Source: G963665545 sp963665545 (GTDB lineage Bacteria > Pseudomonadota > Gammaproteobacteria > Xanthomonadales > SZUA-36). From it: DNA of 64,000 nt. Each line of letters starts with the position of its first letter. The first letter of the stretch is position 1. Below the pieces are notes generated by a model that worked only from the letters and a program-made list of their open reading frames with translations, was not told the origin of the DNA and ran no database searches. The stretch spans positions 496,001-560,000 of the forward strand of contig CAXXKZ010000013.1 of NCBI GenBank assembly GCA_963665545.2, given 5' to 3'. Shown piece after piece: positions 46,112 through 55,223 of this stretch. A program made the position numbers and the translations under genes.

Positions 46112-47083
46112 TCAGGCGACGCCTGCTCTCAGAGCGTCCTGGAAATTAAGGGCGCCAACCAGCTTGCCACTTTCATCCAGCACCAAGAGTGCCTGTATCG
46201 AGTGCTGTTCCATCATTCTTACTGCCTCGATCGCCAGCGCTCGCGGATGGATCGACTTTGCGCCTCGAGTCATGACCGCGGACACTGGTGTCGAATGAGG
46301 GTCTTGCTCTGCATCCAGTGCGCGGCGCAAGTCTCCATCGGTAAAAATTCCGAGCACGTCATCTTTTTCGCTGACCACCGCGCACATTCCAAGCGTTTTT
46401 CTCGTCATTTCGACAATCGCTTCTCTGACAAGTGCACTTTCGCGCACCAAGGGTATATCCTCTCCGCTGTGCATGATGTCATCGATGTGCAACAACAGTC
46501 GCTTGCCAAGCCGTCCTGCCGGGTGAGAGCGAGCAAAGTCCTCTTGGGTAAAACCCCGGGACTCGAGCAGGGAAATTGCCAGGGCATCGCCCATCACCAG
46601 CGCCGCAGTCGAACTGGTCGTCGGCGCCAGACCCATGGGACAAGCTTCCTTGTCTACTGCGCTTGAGATGTGGATATCGGCATGTTGGGCCAGGGTGGAA
46701 GACGGGCTGCCTGTCATTGCAATCAATACCACACCCATCCGTTTGAGCACCGGCAGGATGATTTTGACCTCATCAGTTTCACCAGAGGTAGAAAGCAGCA
46801 AAACCACGTCCTCCTGCAAAATCATACCAAGATCGCCATGGCCAGCTTCAGCCGGGTGCACGAAAAATGCCGCGGTGCCGGTACTGGCCAGCGTGGCTGC
46901 AATTTTACCGCCGATATGCCCCGACTTGCCCATCCCTATGACAACAATTCGCCCCGTGCAATTGAGCATGGTTTCACAGGCCTTGATGAATTGATCATCG
47001 ATTGCCGGCAGCAGACTCATGATCCCATCGGCTTCGGTCTGAATTACCGCCCTGGCAAGTTCGCGGACTTGTTGTTCATTCAT
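46112..47083 (-). CDS. kdsD: D-arabinose-5-phosphate isomerase KdsD
   Basis: A 323-residue enzyme that makes arabinose-5-phosphate for KDO synthesis. The N-terminal SIS domain contains GMGKSGHIGGKIAATLASTG and the HPAEAGHGDLGM motif with the catalytic His. Two CBS domains occupy about residues 205-323. It is the first step of KDO biosynthesis, fitting the adjacent LPS-export genes. The next-door exchanger gene ends 53 bases upstream, with a small hairpin in the gap. Confidence 0.95.
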   Translation of the reverse strand: MNEQQVRELARAVIQTEADGIMSLLPAIDDQFIKACETMLNCTGRIVVIGMGKSGHIGGKIAATLASTGTAAFFVHPAEAGHGDLGMILQEDVVLLLSTSGETDEVKIILPVLKRMGVVLIAMTGSPSSTLAQHADIHISSAVDKEACPMGLAPTTSSTAALVMGDALAISLLESRGFTQEDFARSHPAGRLGKRLLLHIDDIMHSGEDIPLVRESALVREAIVEMTRKTLGMCAVVSEKDDVLGIFTDGDLRRALDAEQDPHSTPVSAVMTRGAKSIHPRALAIEAVRMMEQHSIQALLVLDESGKLVGALNFQDALRAGVA

Positions 47084-47095
47084 TCCATTATTTTA

Positions 47096-47116
47096 GCAGG
47101 CCAGCATAAGGCCTGT
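47096..47116 (-). other. Small intercistronic hairpin
   Basis: GCAGGCC (47096-47102) pairs with GGCCTGT (47110-47116) across a seven-base loop. It lies between the exchanger and kdsD genes on the minus strand. No T-run follows in the direction of transcription, so it is not a classic terminator; it may be an mRNA processing or stability element. Confidence 0.35.
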
Positions 47117-47136
47117 GCAGACTTGCGGACACTACA

Positions 47137-48114
47137 CTAGTACCATTGTGCCGATGCTGCAATCCAGATCGATGTCTGGTAAACAAGGTATGCGCTGACG
47201 AGCAGCACGCCCGACCTTCGACTGATTCGGCCTGGGCCCTTGAAGCCATAGGCCATGAAAAACAGAAAAACAGTGAACATGAACATGACTGGGAAATCGA
47301 GCCTGAGCATGATCTCGCTGATGCTGACTGGGGTAATGGTGGAGGCGATGCCAAGTACCCCAAGAATATTAAACATGTTGGAGCCAATGATATTGCCGAT
47401 GGCCAGATCATATTCCTTGCGCAGCGTACTGGTGAGCGCCGCCGCCAGTTCCGGCAGGCTGGTTCCAAGCGCCACAATTGTTAAACCTATAACGGTGTCG
47501 GATACGTCAAGTCCGCGCGCAATGTTGACCGCACCTTCAACCAGAAACTTTGAACTCAATGGCAGGACGACAAGTCCGACCAGCAGCCATGCAATGGCAA
47601 CCATGGTGGGCATGTCGGAGGGGATTTCAGCCTCAAATTCCAACGCCAGCGGATCTTCCCCGCGTTTTCTCAACCCGATGGCGATCATCCACAGCATCAG
47701 ACAACTCAAGCCAATCAACATAATCCAGCCTTCCGAGCGTGTGTACATCAGGTCGGCCGCCATAATGAAACTGCTGATCATGATGAGCAGCAGCAACGGG
47801 TATTCCCGCTTCAATATTTCGGATTCAATCTTTAGCGGATAGACGATTGCGGTCAGGCCGAGGATCAGGCCGATGTTGGCGATGTTTGAGCCCACGGCAT
47901 TGCCAACTGCCAAACCGGCATTTCCACGATAGGCAGCGACGGCGGACACGACCAGTTCTGGCGCCGACGTGCCGATGGCCACAATGGTGAGGCCGATGAC
48001 CAGGGGAGACACGCCGAAATTTCGGGCAGTTGCCGAAGCGCCAGCAACGAGTCGGTCAGCACCCCAGACCAGCAGTACAAAACCACCGATTACCTGTGCA
48101 ATTGAGACCAGCAT
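47137..48114 (-). CDS. Calcium/sodium antiporter, CaCA family (YrbG-like)
   Basis: A 325-residue membrane protein with about ten helices and two alpha-repeats: GTSAPELVVS (first half) and GTSLPELAAA (second half), each with the conserved Pro-Glu that forms the ion site, plus GNAVGSNIANIGLILG and GNIIGSNMFNILGVLG. It exchanges Na+ or K+ for Ca2+. It occupies the place of yrbG beside kdsD in E. coli. It diverges from ibaG across 156 bases; the mla operon usually found in this gap is absent. Confidence 0.92.
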   Translation of the reverse strand: MLVSIAQVIGGFVLLVWGADRLVAGASATARNFGVSPLVIGLTIVAIGTSAPELVVSAVAAYRGNAGLAVGNAVGSNIANIGLILGLTAIVYPLKIESEILKREYPLLLLIMISSFIMAADLMYTRSEGWIMLIGLSCLMLWMIAIGLRKRGEDPLALEFEAEIPSDMPTMVAIAWLLVGLVVLPLSSKFLVEGAVNIARGLDVSDTVIGLTIVALGTSLPELAAALTSTLRKEYDLAIGNIIGSNMFNILGVLGIASTITPVSISEIMLRLDFPVMFMFTVFLFFMAYGFKGPGRISRRSGVLLVSAYLVYQTSIWIAASAQWY

Positions 48115-48270
48115 TACCCAGCTTTAGCCCAGACTAGGAGAATGTTGCATATATGGCCATGGTCATTGAGTTATAGTCATTGCTTGTAAGTCCTTCACTT
48201 ACCGATATGATCACCAGCTTGCCCGAATTCTTACATATTCTGGGGCGAGAATGAGGAAACTTGCTAGTCT

Positions 48271-48513
48271 ATGGACAGGAAACAAATTGAGCAACTTATT
48301 ATTACAGGTATGCCGGACGCCGAAGTCGAGGTAATTGGCGATGATGGCGTCCACTTCGAGGCGACTGTCCGGAGTCCTTCATTTGCAGGCAAGTCTACAT
48401 TACAGCGACACCGCATGGTTTATGCGACACTCGGCACCCTGATGGGGAATGAAATTCACGCACTGGGCCTGACCACAGCGGTTCCCGTGAACAGTCCTGA
48501 TCCGGCCGTCTGA
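48271..48513 (+). CDS. ibaG: BolA-family protein IbaG
   Basis: An 80-residue protein with the BolA core HFEATVRSPSFAGKS, LQRHRMVYATLG and a conserved HALGLTT end. IbaG partners monothiol glutaredoxin (Grx4/GrxD) in iron-sulfur trafficking and is linked to envelope homeostasis in some species. It lacks the longer N-terminus of BolA. murA begins two bases after its stop, the usual pairing. AGGAAA lies upstream of the ATG at a somewhat long distance. Confidence 0.9.
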   Translation: MDRKQIEQLIITGMPDAEVEVIGDDGVHFEATVRSPSFAGKSTLQRHRMVYATLGTLMGNEIHALGLTTAVPVNSPDPAV

Positions 48514-48514
48514 T

Positions 48515-49816
48515 ATGGCAAGCATTCACATCATAGGTGGCGTTCCACTGCAGGGGGAAGTCTGGATTTCGGGTGCGAAGAACGCCGTGTTGCCCATCCT
48601 CGTGGCCAGTATCTTGGGTGACGAACCTTCGCGAATCAGCAATGTGCCGCATCTTCAGGACGTGACCACGACAATGGAATTGCTCGGCTGCATGGGGGCC
48701 AAGCTGGCCATTGATGAACGCATGAGAATCGAGATCGATCCGGGGGCGATCAATCACTTTGAGGCGCCCTATGAACTGGTAAAAACCATGCGCGCTTCAA
48801 TCCTGGTGCTGGGCCCGATGCTTGCGCGTTTCGGCAGAGCACGAGTTGCACTTCCAGGTGGTTGCGCGATTGGATCCCGGCCGGTCAATTTGCATCTGCA
48901 GGGCCTGCGGCAACTGGGCGCCAAAATGGAGGTTCGCAATGGTAACATCGAAGCCAGGGCTCACCGCCTACGTGGCGCCAGAATCGTACTCGACACGACG
49001 ACCGTCACTGGCACCGAGAACATATTGATGGCAGCGACGCTCGCGCGGGGTACATCAGTGATCGAAAACGCAGCGCAGGAGCCCGAAGTCGTCGATCTTG
49101 CACGATACCTCACTGCCATGGGCGCAAAAATCGAGGGTGCGGGAACCACCACCATCACTGTCGAGGGCTCTGAGCGCCTCGGCGGTGCCGACTATTCGGT
49201 CCTGCCGGACCGCATAGAAACGGGGACTTACCTGGTGGCTTGCGCCATGACTGGCGGGCGAGTTCGGTGCACTCGCGCCAACCCACCTGACCTGGATGCA
49301 GTGCTCGACAAGTTGTCCGAAACTGGTGCTGATATCAGCGTTGGGCACGACTGGATTGAAATGAATATGATGGGGCGGCGGCCGCAATCGGTCGACGTGA
49401 CTACGGCCCCTTATCCAGGTTTTCCAACCGACATGCAGGCACAGTTTACGGCTTTGAACGCCGTGGCAAGCGGAACGGCTCTGGTCACCGAAACAGTGTT
49501 TGAAAACCGCTTCATGCATGTCCAGGAATTACAGCGCCTTGGTGCCGACATTCAACTCAGGGGCAACACTGCGGTCATTCGAGGGGTGGAGCAACTGACT
49601 GGCGCCCCCATTATGGCCACTGACTTACGGGCATCGGCCAGCCTTGTTCTGGCTGGTCTGGTTGCCAAGGGTTCAACCGTTGTTGACCGTGTCTACCACA
49701 TCGATCGGGGTTACGAAATTATCGAGGAGAAGCTCGGTCAACTCGGCGCGCGCATCCGCCGCATCGGCGGCGAATCCAAAACGGCTGCCCACAGCCTTCA
49801 GAGCGTCGGCCCCTGA
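48515..49816 (+). CDS. murA: UDP-N-acetylglucosamine 1-carboxyvinyltransferase
   Basis: A 433-residue EPSP-synthase-fold enzyme doing the first committed step of peptidoglycan synthesis, transfer of enolpyruvate from PEP to UDP-GlcNAc. The catalytic and fosfomycin-reactive cysteine is Cys117 in ALPGGCAIGSRP; the substrate Lys22/Asn23 pair lies in ISGAKNAVLP, and TAPYPGFPTDMQAQF is present. The tail is slightly longer than in E. coli (419). Ends eight bases from the convergent M48 peptidase gene. Confidence 0.96.
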   Translation: MASIHIIGGVPLQGEVWISGAKNAVLPILVASILGDEPSRISNVPHLQDVTTTMELLGCMGAKLAIDERMRIEIDPGAINHFEAPYELVKTMRASILVLGPMLARFGRARVALPGGCAIGSRPVNLHLQGLRQLGAKMEVRNGNIEARAHRLRGARIVLDTTTVTGTENILMAATLARGTSVIENAAQEPEVVDLARYLTAMGAKIEGAGTTTITVEGSERLGGADYSVLPDRIETGTYLVACAMTGGRVRCTRANPPDLDAVLDKLSETGADISVGHDWIEMNMMGRRPQSVDVTTAPYPGFPTDMQAQFTALNAVASGTALVTETVFENRFMHVQELQRLGADIQLRGNTAVIRGVEQLTGAPIMATDLRASASLVLAGLVAKGSTVVDRVYHIDRGYEIIEEKLGQLGARIRRIGGESKTAAHSLQSVGP

Positions 49817-49824
49817 CGACTTAA

Positions 49825-51390
49825 TCAATCGACAACACCGGCGCTGGCGACTTCGACGCGGACGCGCTGATTCACTTCGGCGGCATCATTCAGACGGATG
49901 CCGAGATCCAGGTGATCCTGTTGCCCCCCTGCCAACGGCCCGTTGTAGCGGGCAGATGATTGGCGAGTCTGTCCGTAGTCGTCGAGCCAGGTGAACTTTA
50001 TGACGATGTTCTTCATGCCCACATTGGTGCGGTTGCCGATTCGGCACCAGACGCGATTATCGCCATCAACCACCGCCTGGGTTGCGATGTAGTTGGCGGG
50101 GTTCTGATCGAGGTCCAGCAATGCCAGTTCACGTTGAGCGAGCTTGCCAGTTTCACTATCCGACTGGGCGGCCACCTTGAAATGCTCAATCGCACTTTGC
50201 GAATTGCTCTCATCCCGGTCCATTAGGCCCAGCAAGTAATGCGCCTCGGCTGTCGGCATCAAGTTGAGACTGCGGTCCAGGTCCGAGCGCGCGGCCGGAA
50301 TATTCTTCAGCTGGTATTCCGCCTGGCCCTTGCGCAGGTGCGGGTAAAAAAATCCGTCGTTTGCCCGGACCGCCAGTTTGTATGATTTTAGAGCCTTGCG
50401 ATATTTTTCATTGGCCGCATTGATATCTCCCTGAAGGGCGTAGAACATGGACTCCCTCGGCTCAATGGATTTCGCTTCGTTGAGTTTCTCCTGCGCCAGC
50501 GTGAAATTGTTCTCCCGCAAGGCTTGGTTGGCCTCATCAAAAGCGTCATAGGCAGGTTTCACTCGCCTCAGGTAGGCGGTCTTCCGTTGATATTGTTGGG
50601 TGCCAATCTCACCGCCCTGCGGCAGTGTGGCTGCCGTTTTACGGTTGTTTTCAACGCGCTCGCGGGAAGGAGGATGGGACGCGAACAGCCCGGAAATCCA
50701 GTCAGGATCACGCCCTTCCGAGAGTTTCAAGAAAGTTTCCTGCAGTTCGATGGCGCCCTGCGGATCATAGCCGGCCTGGGACATGTATTGCATACCGTAT
50801 TGGTCAGACTCCCTCTCCGCATCGCGGCCGTACTTTTGGGTCAATAATTGCGCGCCAAGTGCCGGCACCATCATGCCAATTTCCCGTGCGGCGCTGTTGT
50901 CCACGGTGCTACCCAGAATTACCATCGTGGCAATTGCGCCGACTTGGGTTAGCACGCCCTTTGATTGGGCGCGCGCCCCGTGGGCAGCATCGGCGTGGAC
51001 AATTTCATGACCCAGCACGGCCGCAAGTTCTGCTTCGGAGTTCAATTCGACCAACAGGCCTCGATTGATCACGATTTTCCCACCCGGCAGAGCCCAGGCG
51101 TTGGGGACAGAGTCGTTCAATATACTGAATTCGAAATCAAACTCATCCTTTCTCTTGGCCTGTTGCGCCAAACGGCTGCCCACACCCTGCACATAATCGG
51201 TGAGTTCGGGATCAAGCACAAAGTCACCCCCTTGTGACTGCTTCATCGGCGAGTACATCTGCGCGCCGACCTGTTGTTCCCAGTCGGGGCCGTATAACTG
51301 AAGATTGCGCTTGCCCGTTACAGGATTGACCGCGCAGGCAGTTAACATTGTGACCATCAGCAGGCAGAGTGGCGTACATCTATTGATCAT
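49825..51390 (-). CDS. M48-family metallopeptidase lipoprotein with TPR repeats (BepA-like)
   Basis: A 521-residue protein. A lipobox in MVTMLTACAVN supports the start at 51390 rather than the open frame to 51477. The peptidase domain (about 60-260) has the zinc site HEIVHADAAHG and the third ligand in RESDQYGMQYM. TPR repeats follow (about 290-430) and then a beta-rich domain ending near VRVEVASAGVV. BepA in E. coli degrades stalled LptD and BAM substrates; this gene may do likewise, given LptA, LptC and BamD in the window. The lipoprotein anchor and the extra C-terminal domain differ from BepA. Confidence 0.85.
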   Translation of the reverse strand: MINRCTPLCLLMVTMLTACAVNPVTGKRNLQLYGPDWEQQVGAQMYSPMKQSQGGDFVLDPELTDYVQGVGSRLAQQAKRKDEFDFEFSILNDSVPNAWALPGGKIVINRGLLVELNSEAELAAVLGHEIVHADAAHGARAQSKGVLTQVGAIATMVILGSTVDNSAAREIGMMVPALGAQLLTQKYGRDAERESDQYGMQYMSQAGYDPQGAIELQETFLKLSEGRDPDWISGLFASHPPSRERVENNRKTAATLPQGGEIGTQQYQRKTAYLRRVKPAYDAFDEANQALRENNFTLAQEKLNEAKSIEPRESMFYALQGDINAANEKYRKALKSYKLAVRANDGFFYPHLRKGQAEYQLKNIPAARSDLDRSLNLMPTAEAHYLLGLMDRDESNSQSAIEHFKVAAQSDSETGKLAQRELALLDLDQNPANYIATQAVVDGDNRVWCRIGNRTNVGMKNIVIKFTWLDDYGQTRQSSARYNGPLAGGQQDHLDLGIRLNDAAEVNQRVRVEVASAGVVD

Positions 51391-51440
51391 CAGTGCGGCC
51401 TCAATGGGTGTGTCAGGGCAACTTAAGTATAAATGAGGGT

Positions 51441-52313
51441 TTAGCGGGTGACCTTCCCCACTTGACCTGACTGGCATCCCGGGACCGGCTCGACCGGCAA
51501 ACTCGCAAGTGTTAACTGCGCTATGCGCATCTCGATGTGTTCACCACCTTGCTTGCCGTGCTCCAATCGCACCGTCAGGAATTCCAGACTGGGGGCATGC
51601 CAGGCGCGTGTATAGCGCTTGCCTCCCCGGTGAATCCGCTCCACTGGAATCGTTGCAATGCAGCCCAGGCTGGTTTCGAGAAGCTGTGTTTCAAGTACTC
51701 TGAATTCCTGGTCTTTGAGTTTGTCCTCATCGATACGCCAGAATCTCAGCTGGTGATTGTTTTGCCGAAGATGACGGCGAATCTCCATTGTGATTGTCAA
51801 TGGATCAAGCCCGCCCTCACCAAGATCCAAATCCATCTCCTTGCGGTCTTGAGTAATGTGTACGCGATTGTTTTGCCAATCGAACTGTGCTGTCCATCGA
51901 TTGTCCATCCCAATCACGCGGGTGTGCTGGCTATAGTTATCCGGAATGAATCGCCCTTCGTCGAGATGGCCGTCGACGTAGCCGTTATCCCGCGCCTTGA
52001 GCAATTTTGCAAGGCCGTGGGTGCCGCGGGTTTCGCTCTTGATGCTCCAGAGCGTGCCCGAGAAATCCATCACCACGTTGGACTTGCCGATAAGCTTGCC
52101 GTTGCGGTAGACCGAATAGCGGGCCCTGAATGGCTTCCAGCTGAGTTCTGTTTCGGGGACTTTATCGGCTGCTTCAGAATCCGTGGGCTCGCCTGCCATA
52201 CCCGGCCCGGAAAATGCTGTCCCGCTGACCAATACAGCCAGACTCAGGGATGCAAATATCGTACGAACCCTTGGCGTCGGCTTGGGGGCTATGTTGTTCG
52301 GACAAGTTTTCAA
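51441..52313 (-). CDS. DUF3108-family periplasmic protein
   Basis: A 290-residue protein with a signal peptide (about 20-40) and a beta-rich body: FRARYSVYRNGKLIGKSNV is the typical DUF3108 opening, and EFRVLETQLLETSLG and RYTRAWHAPSLEFLTVRLEH are further conserved parts. The function of the family is unknown. It follows purMN in Pseudomonas-like genomes. Its ATG (52313) overlaps, in ATGA fashion, the stop of purN read in the shifted frame, evidence that the longer purN frame is the ancestral one. Confidence 0.85.
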   Translation of the reverse strand: MKTCPNNIAPKPTPRVRTIFASLSLAVLVSGTAFSGPGMAGEPTDSEAADKVPETELSWKPFRARYSVYRNGKLIGKSNVVMDFSGTLWSIKSETRGTHGLAKLLKARDNGYVDGHLDEGRFIPDNYSQHTRVIGMDNRWTAQFDWQNNRVHITQDRKEMDLDLGEGGLDPLTITMEIRRHLRQNNHQLRFWRIDEDKLKDQEFRVLETQLLETSLGCIATIPVERIHRGGKRYTRAWHAPSLEFLTVRLEHGKQGGEHIEMRIAQLTLASLPVEPVPGCQSGQVGKVTR

Positions 52314-52976
52314 CGCAGGCTTCCGTCGGCAAAAAGTTGCAAGGGCTCGATTAGTGTGGCGCCATCAACGACGACGCAGTCACCTTCGCATATGACCTGC
52401 CGCTGAGCGAATAATTCAACGGTTGCGGTGATCAGCCCTGTGCTCTTCGGGAGCGGCCCGTGCAGCCAGCGAAACGGGCTCGTCACCCTCCAGGATCGGT
52501 ATGCGGACCTGGGATATGACCGGCCCGCCGTCGAGTTGCTCTGTGACGAAGTGAATGCTCGCGCCATGCTCCCCGTCCCCGGCGAGCAGCGCCCTCGCGT
52601 AAGTGTCGGTTCCGCGATACAGCGGCAGCAATGAAGGATGCAGGTTGATAATATTGCCAGACAGGCCGGCCAGCGCCGCCGGGCCCAGGATACGCATGAA
52701 TCCCGCCAGCACGACCAGGTCAGGAGAATTTTCCCTGATTGACTCTCCCACAGCGCAATCGAAGGCGTCGCGTTGATCGAAGCAGCTGTGATCAACAACC
52801 TGGCAGGCAAGTCCGGCCACCTTTGCGCGCCGCAGACCCTGAACGCCAGGGACATTGGAAATCACCTGGACAATTTCAAATGAACTCGTGGGCTTACGGT
52901 TGGTGTCGATCAGCGCCTGCAAATTGGTACCGCTACCCGAAATGAGCACGCATACCGACAGCTTGCTTGCGGTCAC
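52310..52976 (-). pseudogene. purN: Phosphoribosylglycinamide formyltransferase PurN, one-base frameshift near the C-terminus
   Basis: Starts at GTG 52976, overlapping the purM stop (GTGA). The first ~180 residues are a normal PurN: LISGSGTNLQALID, NLHPSLLPLYRGTDTYARAL with the catalytic His in INLHPS, and the later Asp in VTEQLDGGP. After VSLAAR...EEHR the frame runs into a stop at 52416, while the family-like end (VELFAQRQVICEGDCVVVDG...) continues in another frame to 52310. Removing one G from the run at 52436-52438 joins the two and gives 221 residues, close to the E. coli length of 212. As written, the protein loses its last ~35 residues but keeps the active site. Indel mutation or sequencing error. 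Confidence 0.88.
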
Positions 52977-54073
52977 GGAATATATACGATGGATTGATTG
53001 GAGGCGGCTTCTGTCACCCGGCCGATCTCGAAACAGCGGGTACCCAGCTCGGCCGAACGGGAACACAGCTTGCCCACCTTCTGCGGTGCAACCACCAGAA
53101 CCATGCCGACACCACAATTAAAGGTGCGGAGCATTTCTTCCTCTGAAATCCCTCCTTCCTTCTGCAGCCACTTGAACACGGCTGGTTGCTGCCAGGCCGA
53201 AAGCTGCACCTCCGGCCCGAGGCCTTGCGGCAGGACGCGGCCGATATTCTCGGTCAAGCCGCCACCGGTAATGTGCGCCATTCCATCTACGCCCCCCAGG
53301 CCGATCAGTTCCAGTACTGGGCGAGCATAAATCAGCGTCGGGGCCATCAATGCCGCGCCCAGGGTCTGCCCTTCTTGAGCTGGGTCAGTGGAAATGCTGC
53401 CGTCATTTCGGAGTGTCCCCTGTAGTGAAGCGTCGCTGACCTCAAGGACTTTTCTGATCAGGGAGTAGCCATTCGAATGGGGTCCGCTCGATTCCAGCGC
53501 GAGCAAACGATGGCCCACCTCGATGCCGCTGCCGTTAATCATCGCATGCTGTTCGACCGCGCCAACCGCAAATCCCGCCAGATCGTATTCTCCGGCGCCG
53601 TACATCCCTGGCATTTCGGCGGTTTCTCCTCCAATCAGGGCACAGCCGGCATCCTCGCAGCCACGAGCGATTCCTTCGATTACTTCCTGCGCGCGATCCA
53701 GTTCAAGCTTGCCACAGGCAAAATAGTCCAGAAAAAAAAGTGGTTCTGCACCACAAGTCAGGATGTCATTAACACACATGGCGACCAGGTCAATACCGAT
53801 GGTATCGTGGTCGTTCAACATTCTAGCGAGCAAGAGTTTCGTGCCGACGCCGTCGGTGCCGGAAACCAGCACCGGGTCCACCCAGCGGTCCGCGTCCATC
53901 CTGAACAGACCCCCGAAACCACCCAGGCCAGTGAGGACTTCGCTACGCAGCGTCCGCCTGACCGCAGGCTTGATTCTGTCGACCAGCGCATTACCTGCGT
54001 CGATGTCAACGCCAGCTTCTCGATAGGAAAGAGCGGTTTTGCAAGGTTCGGGGCGGGTAGGATGACTTTTCAT
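52973..54073 (-). CDS. purM: Phosphoribosylformylglycinamidine cyclo-ligase
   Basis: A 366-residue AIR synthetase of de novo purine synthesis. ALSYREAGVDIDAGNALV at the N-terminus, VLVSGTDGVGTKLLLA and MAHITGGGLTENIGRVLP are the family hallmarks. I chose 54073 over the open frame to 54121 because it gives the usual short leader before the conserved start. Overlaps purN by four bases (GTGA). Divergent from the DUF2066 gene across about 110 bases. Confidence 0.95.
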   Translation of the reverse strand: MKSHPTRPEPCKTALSYREAGVDIDAGNALVDRIKPAVRRTLRSEVLTGLGGFGGLFRMDADRWVDPVLVSGTDGVGTKLLLARMLNDHDTIGIDLVAMCVNDILTCGAEPLFFLDYFACGKLELDRAQEVIEGIARGCEDAGCALIGGETAEMPGMYGAGEYDLAGFAVGAVEQHAMINGSGIEVGHRLLALESSGPHSNGYSLIRKVLEVSDASLQGTLRNDGSISTDPAQEGQTLGAALMAPTLIYARPVLELIGLGGVDGMAHITGGGLTENIGRVLPQGLGPEVQLSAWQQPAVFKWLQKEGGISEEEMLRTFNCGVGMVLVVAPQKVGKLCSRSAELGTRCFEIGRVTEAASNQSIVYIP

Positions 54074-54182
54074 TTCCAGGTCGCGAATACTGAAGCAATT
54101 GATGGGGTGAGGAAGGCGCATATGTTATCTTATTTGCAGTCGACATGATGGCGAATCCGGGTCCATAGTCTTCATTGTTAGA

Positions 54183-55223
54183 ATGAAATTCACACTTATT
54201 CTCACAGCAGTCCTGTTATCTGGACTAAATATCCTCCACGCCGCTGAAATTCAGCTGTACACAGGAGTGATCGTGGTTCAATCCCAACAGCCTCGAGAGC
54301 GAAGGGAGGCTTTTTCTGCGGCATTGGAGCAGGTCCTGCAGAAACTCAGTGGCGTCGCCAGTCTGGAACAATATGAAGGTGTTGAAGCCGCCCTCTCCAG
54401 CGCGGCTGACTTGGTTGTATCTTTCCATTACAGCGATTACCGCAAACCGATGGCAGATGGCAGCCGCCAGAGCGAATTGCGCTTGGTCGTGCAATTTTCC
54501 GATTCGGCAGTTGACCGGCTGAGGGTCGATCTGGGATTGCCGTTCTGGGAACCAGGCAGGAAACCGGTGACAATCTGGGTGGTGGTGGACACCGGCGTGA
54601 GCAGGCAGGTTATGCCATTGGAATTTGAATACATCCGCGCATCCATGACTGACGCCGCCATGCGCAGAGGATTGCCCGTCAGATGGCCGCAACCCGATGA
54701 GTTCGGCGAATATGGTGTCGATATCCAGTTGCTATGGGGTGGTTACATCGAAGACATCGCGGATCTCGACAACGAATCGGTGTTGCTGGCTACCGCCAGG
54801 CGCGAGGGGCCCATGTGGAATGTCAGAGTCAATCTTGCAGAAGGTGATCGCCTGTGGAACTGGCGCAGCCGCAGCCTGGAGCTGGAACAGGCTCTGGTTA
54901 CGGGCGTCCACCAGGCCGCCGAAGAAATCGCTGCCGCCAACAGCATCGTGGCCACCGATCAGGGCAATTGGAATCACGAGATCAGTGTGCGGGGGATCAC
55001 GGGTGAGAAGGATTTTGTACGCTGCCTGAACTACCTGATGGGTGTGAGCGTGGTTGACCGCGTTGATATCCGGGGCGCCGTGCAGGGACGAGTCGATTTC
55101 CTTCTTCGCCTTAACGCCCTGCCGTCCTATTTTGAACGCTCGCTAAAGGCTGGAGGCGTGCTGGAGCTGCGTCCCGGTGAGCAACATTATTCACTTAACA
55201 GAGCATTACCTGATGATTACTGA
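54183..55223 (+). CDS. DUF2066-family periplasmic protein
   Basis: A 346-residue protein with a signal peptide (FTLILTAVLLSGLNILHA). The mature part begins with a pattern typical of DUF2066 (YTGVIVVQSQQPRERREAFSAAL, here quoted in part: RREAFSAALEQVLQKLSG). No catalytic motif is visible and the function is unknown. The end overlaps the start of perM, so the two are coupled. Placement between purM and perM-hda is common in Pseudomonas-like genomes. Confidence 0.85.
   Translation: MKFTLILTAVLLSGLNILHAAEIQLYTGVIVVQSQQPRERREAFSAALEQVLQKLSGVASLEQYEGVEAALSSAADLVVSFHYSDYRKPMADGSRQSELRLVVQFSDSAVDRLRVDLGLPFWEPGRKPVTIWVVVDTGVSRQVMPLEFEYIRASMTDAAMRRGLPVRWPQPDEFGEYGVDIQLLWGGYIEDIADLDNESVLLATARREGPMWNVRVNLAEGDRLWNWRSRSLELEQALVTGVHQAAEEIAAANSIVATDQGNWNHEISVRGITGEKDFVRCLNYLMGVSVVDRVDIRGAVQGRVDFLLRLNALPSYFERSLKAGGVLELRPGEQHYSLNRALPDDY

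Noticed and set aside
47096..47116. Rho-independent terminator after the exchanger gene
   Set aside because: The stem is followed on the minus strand by A-rich, not T-rich, sequence, so it is listed only as a hairpin.
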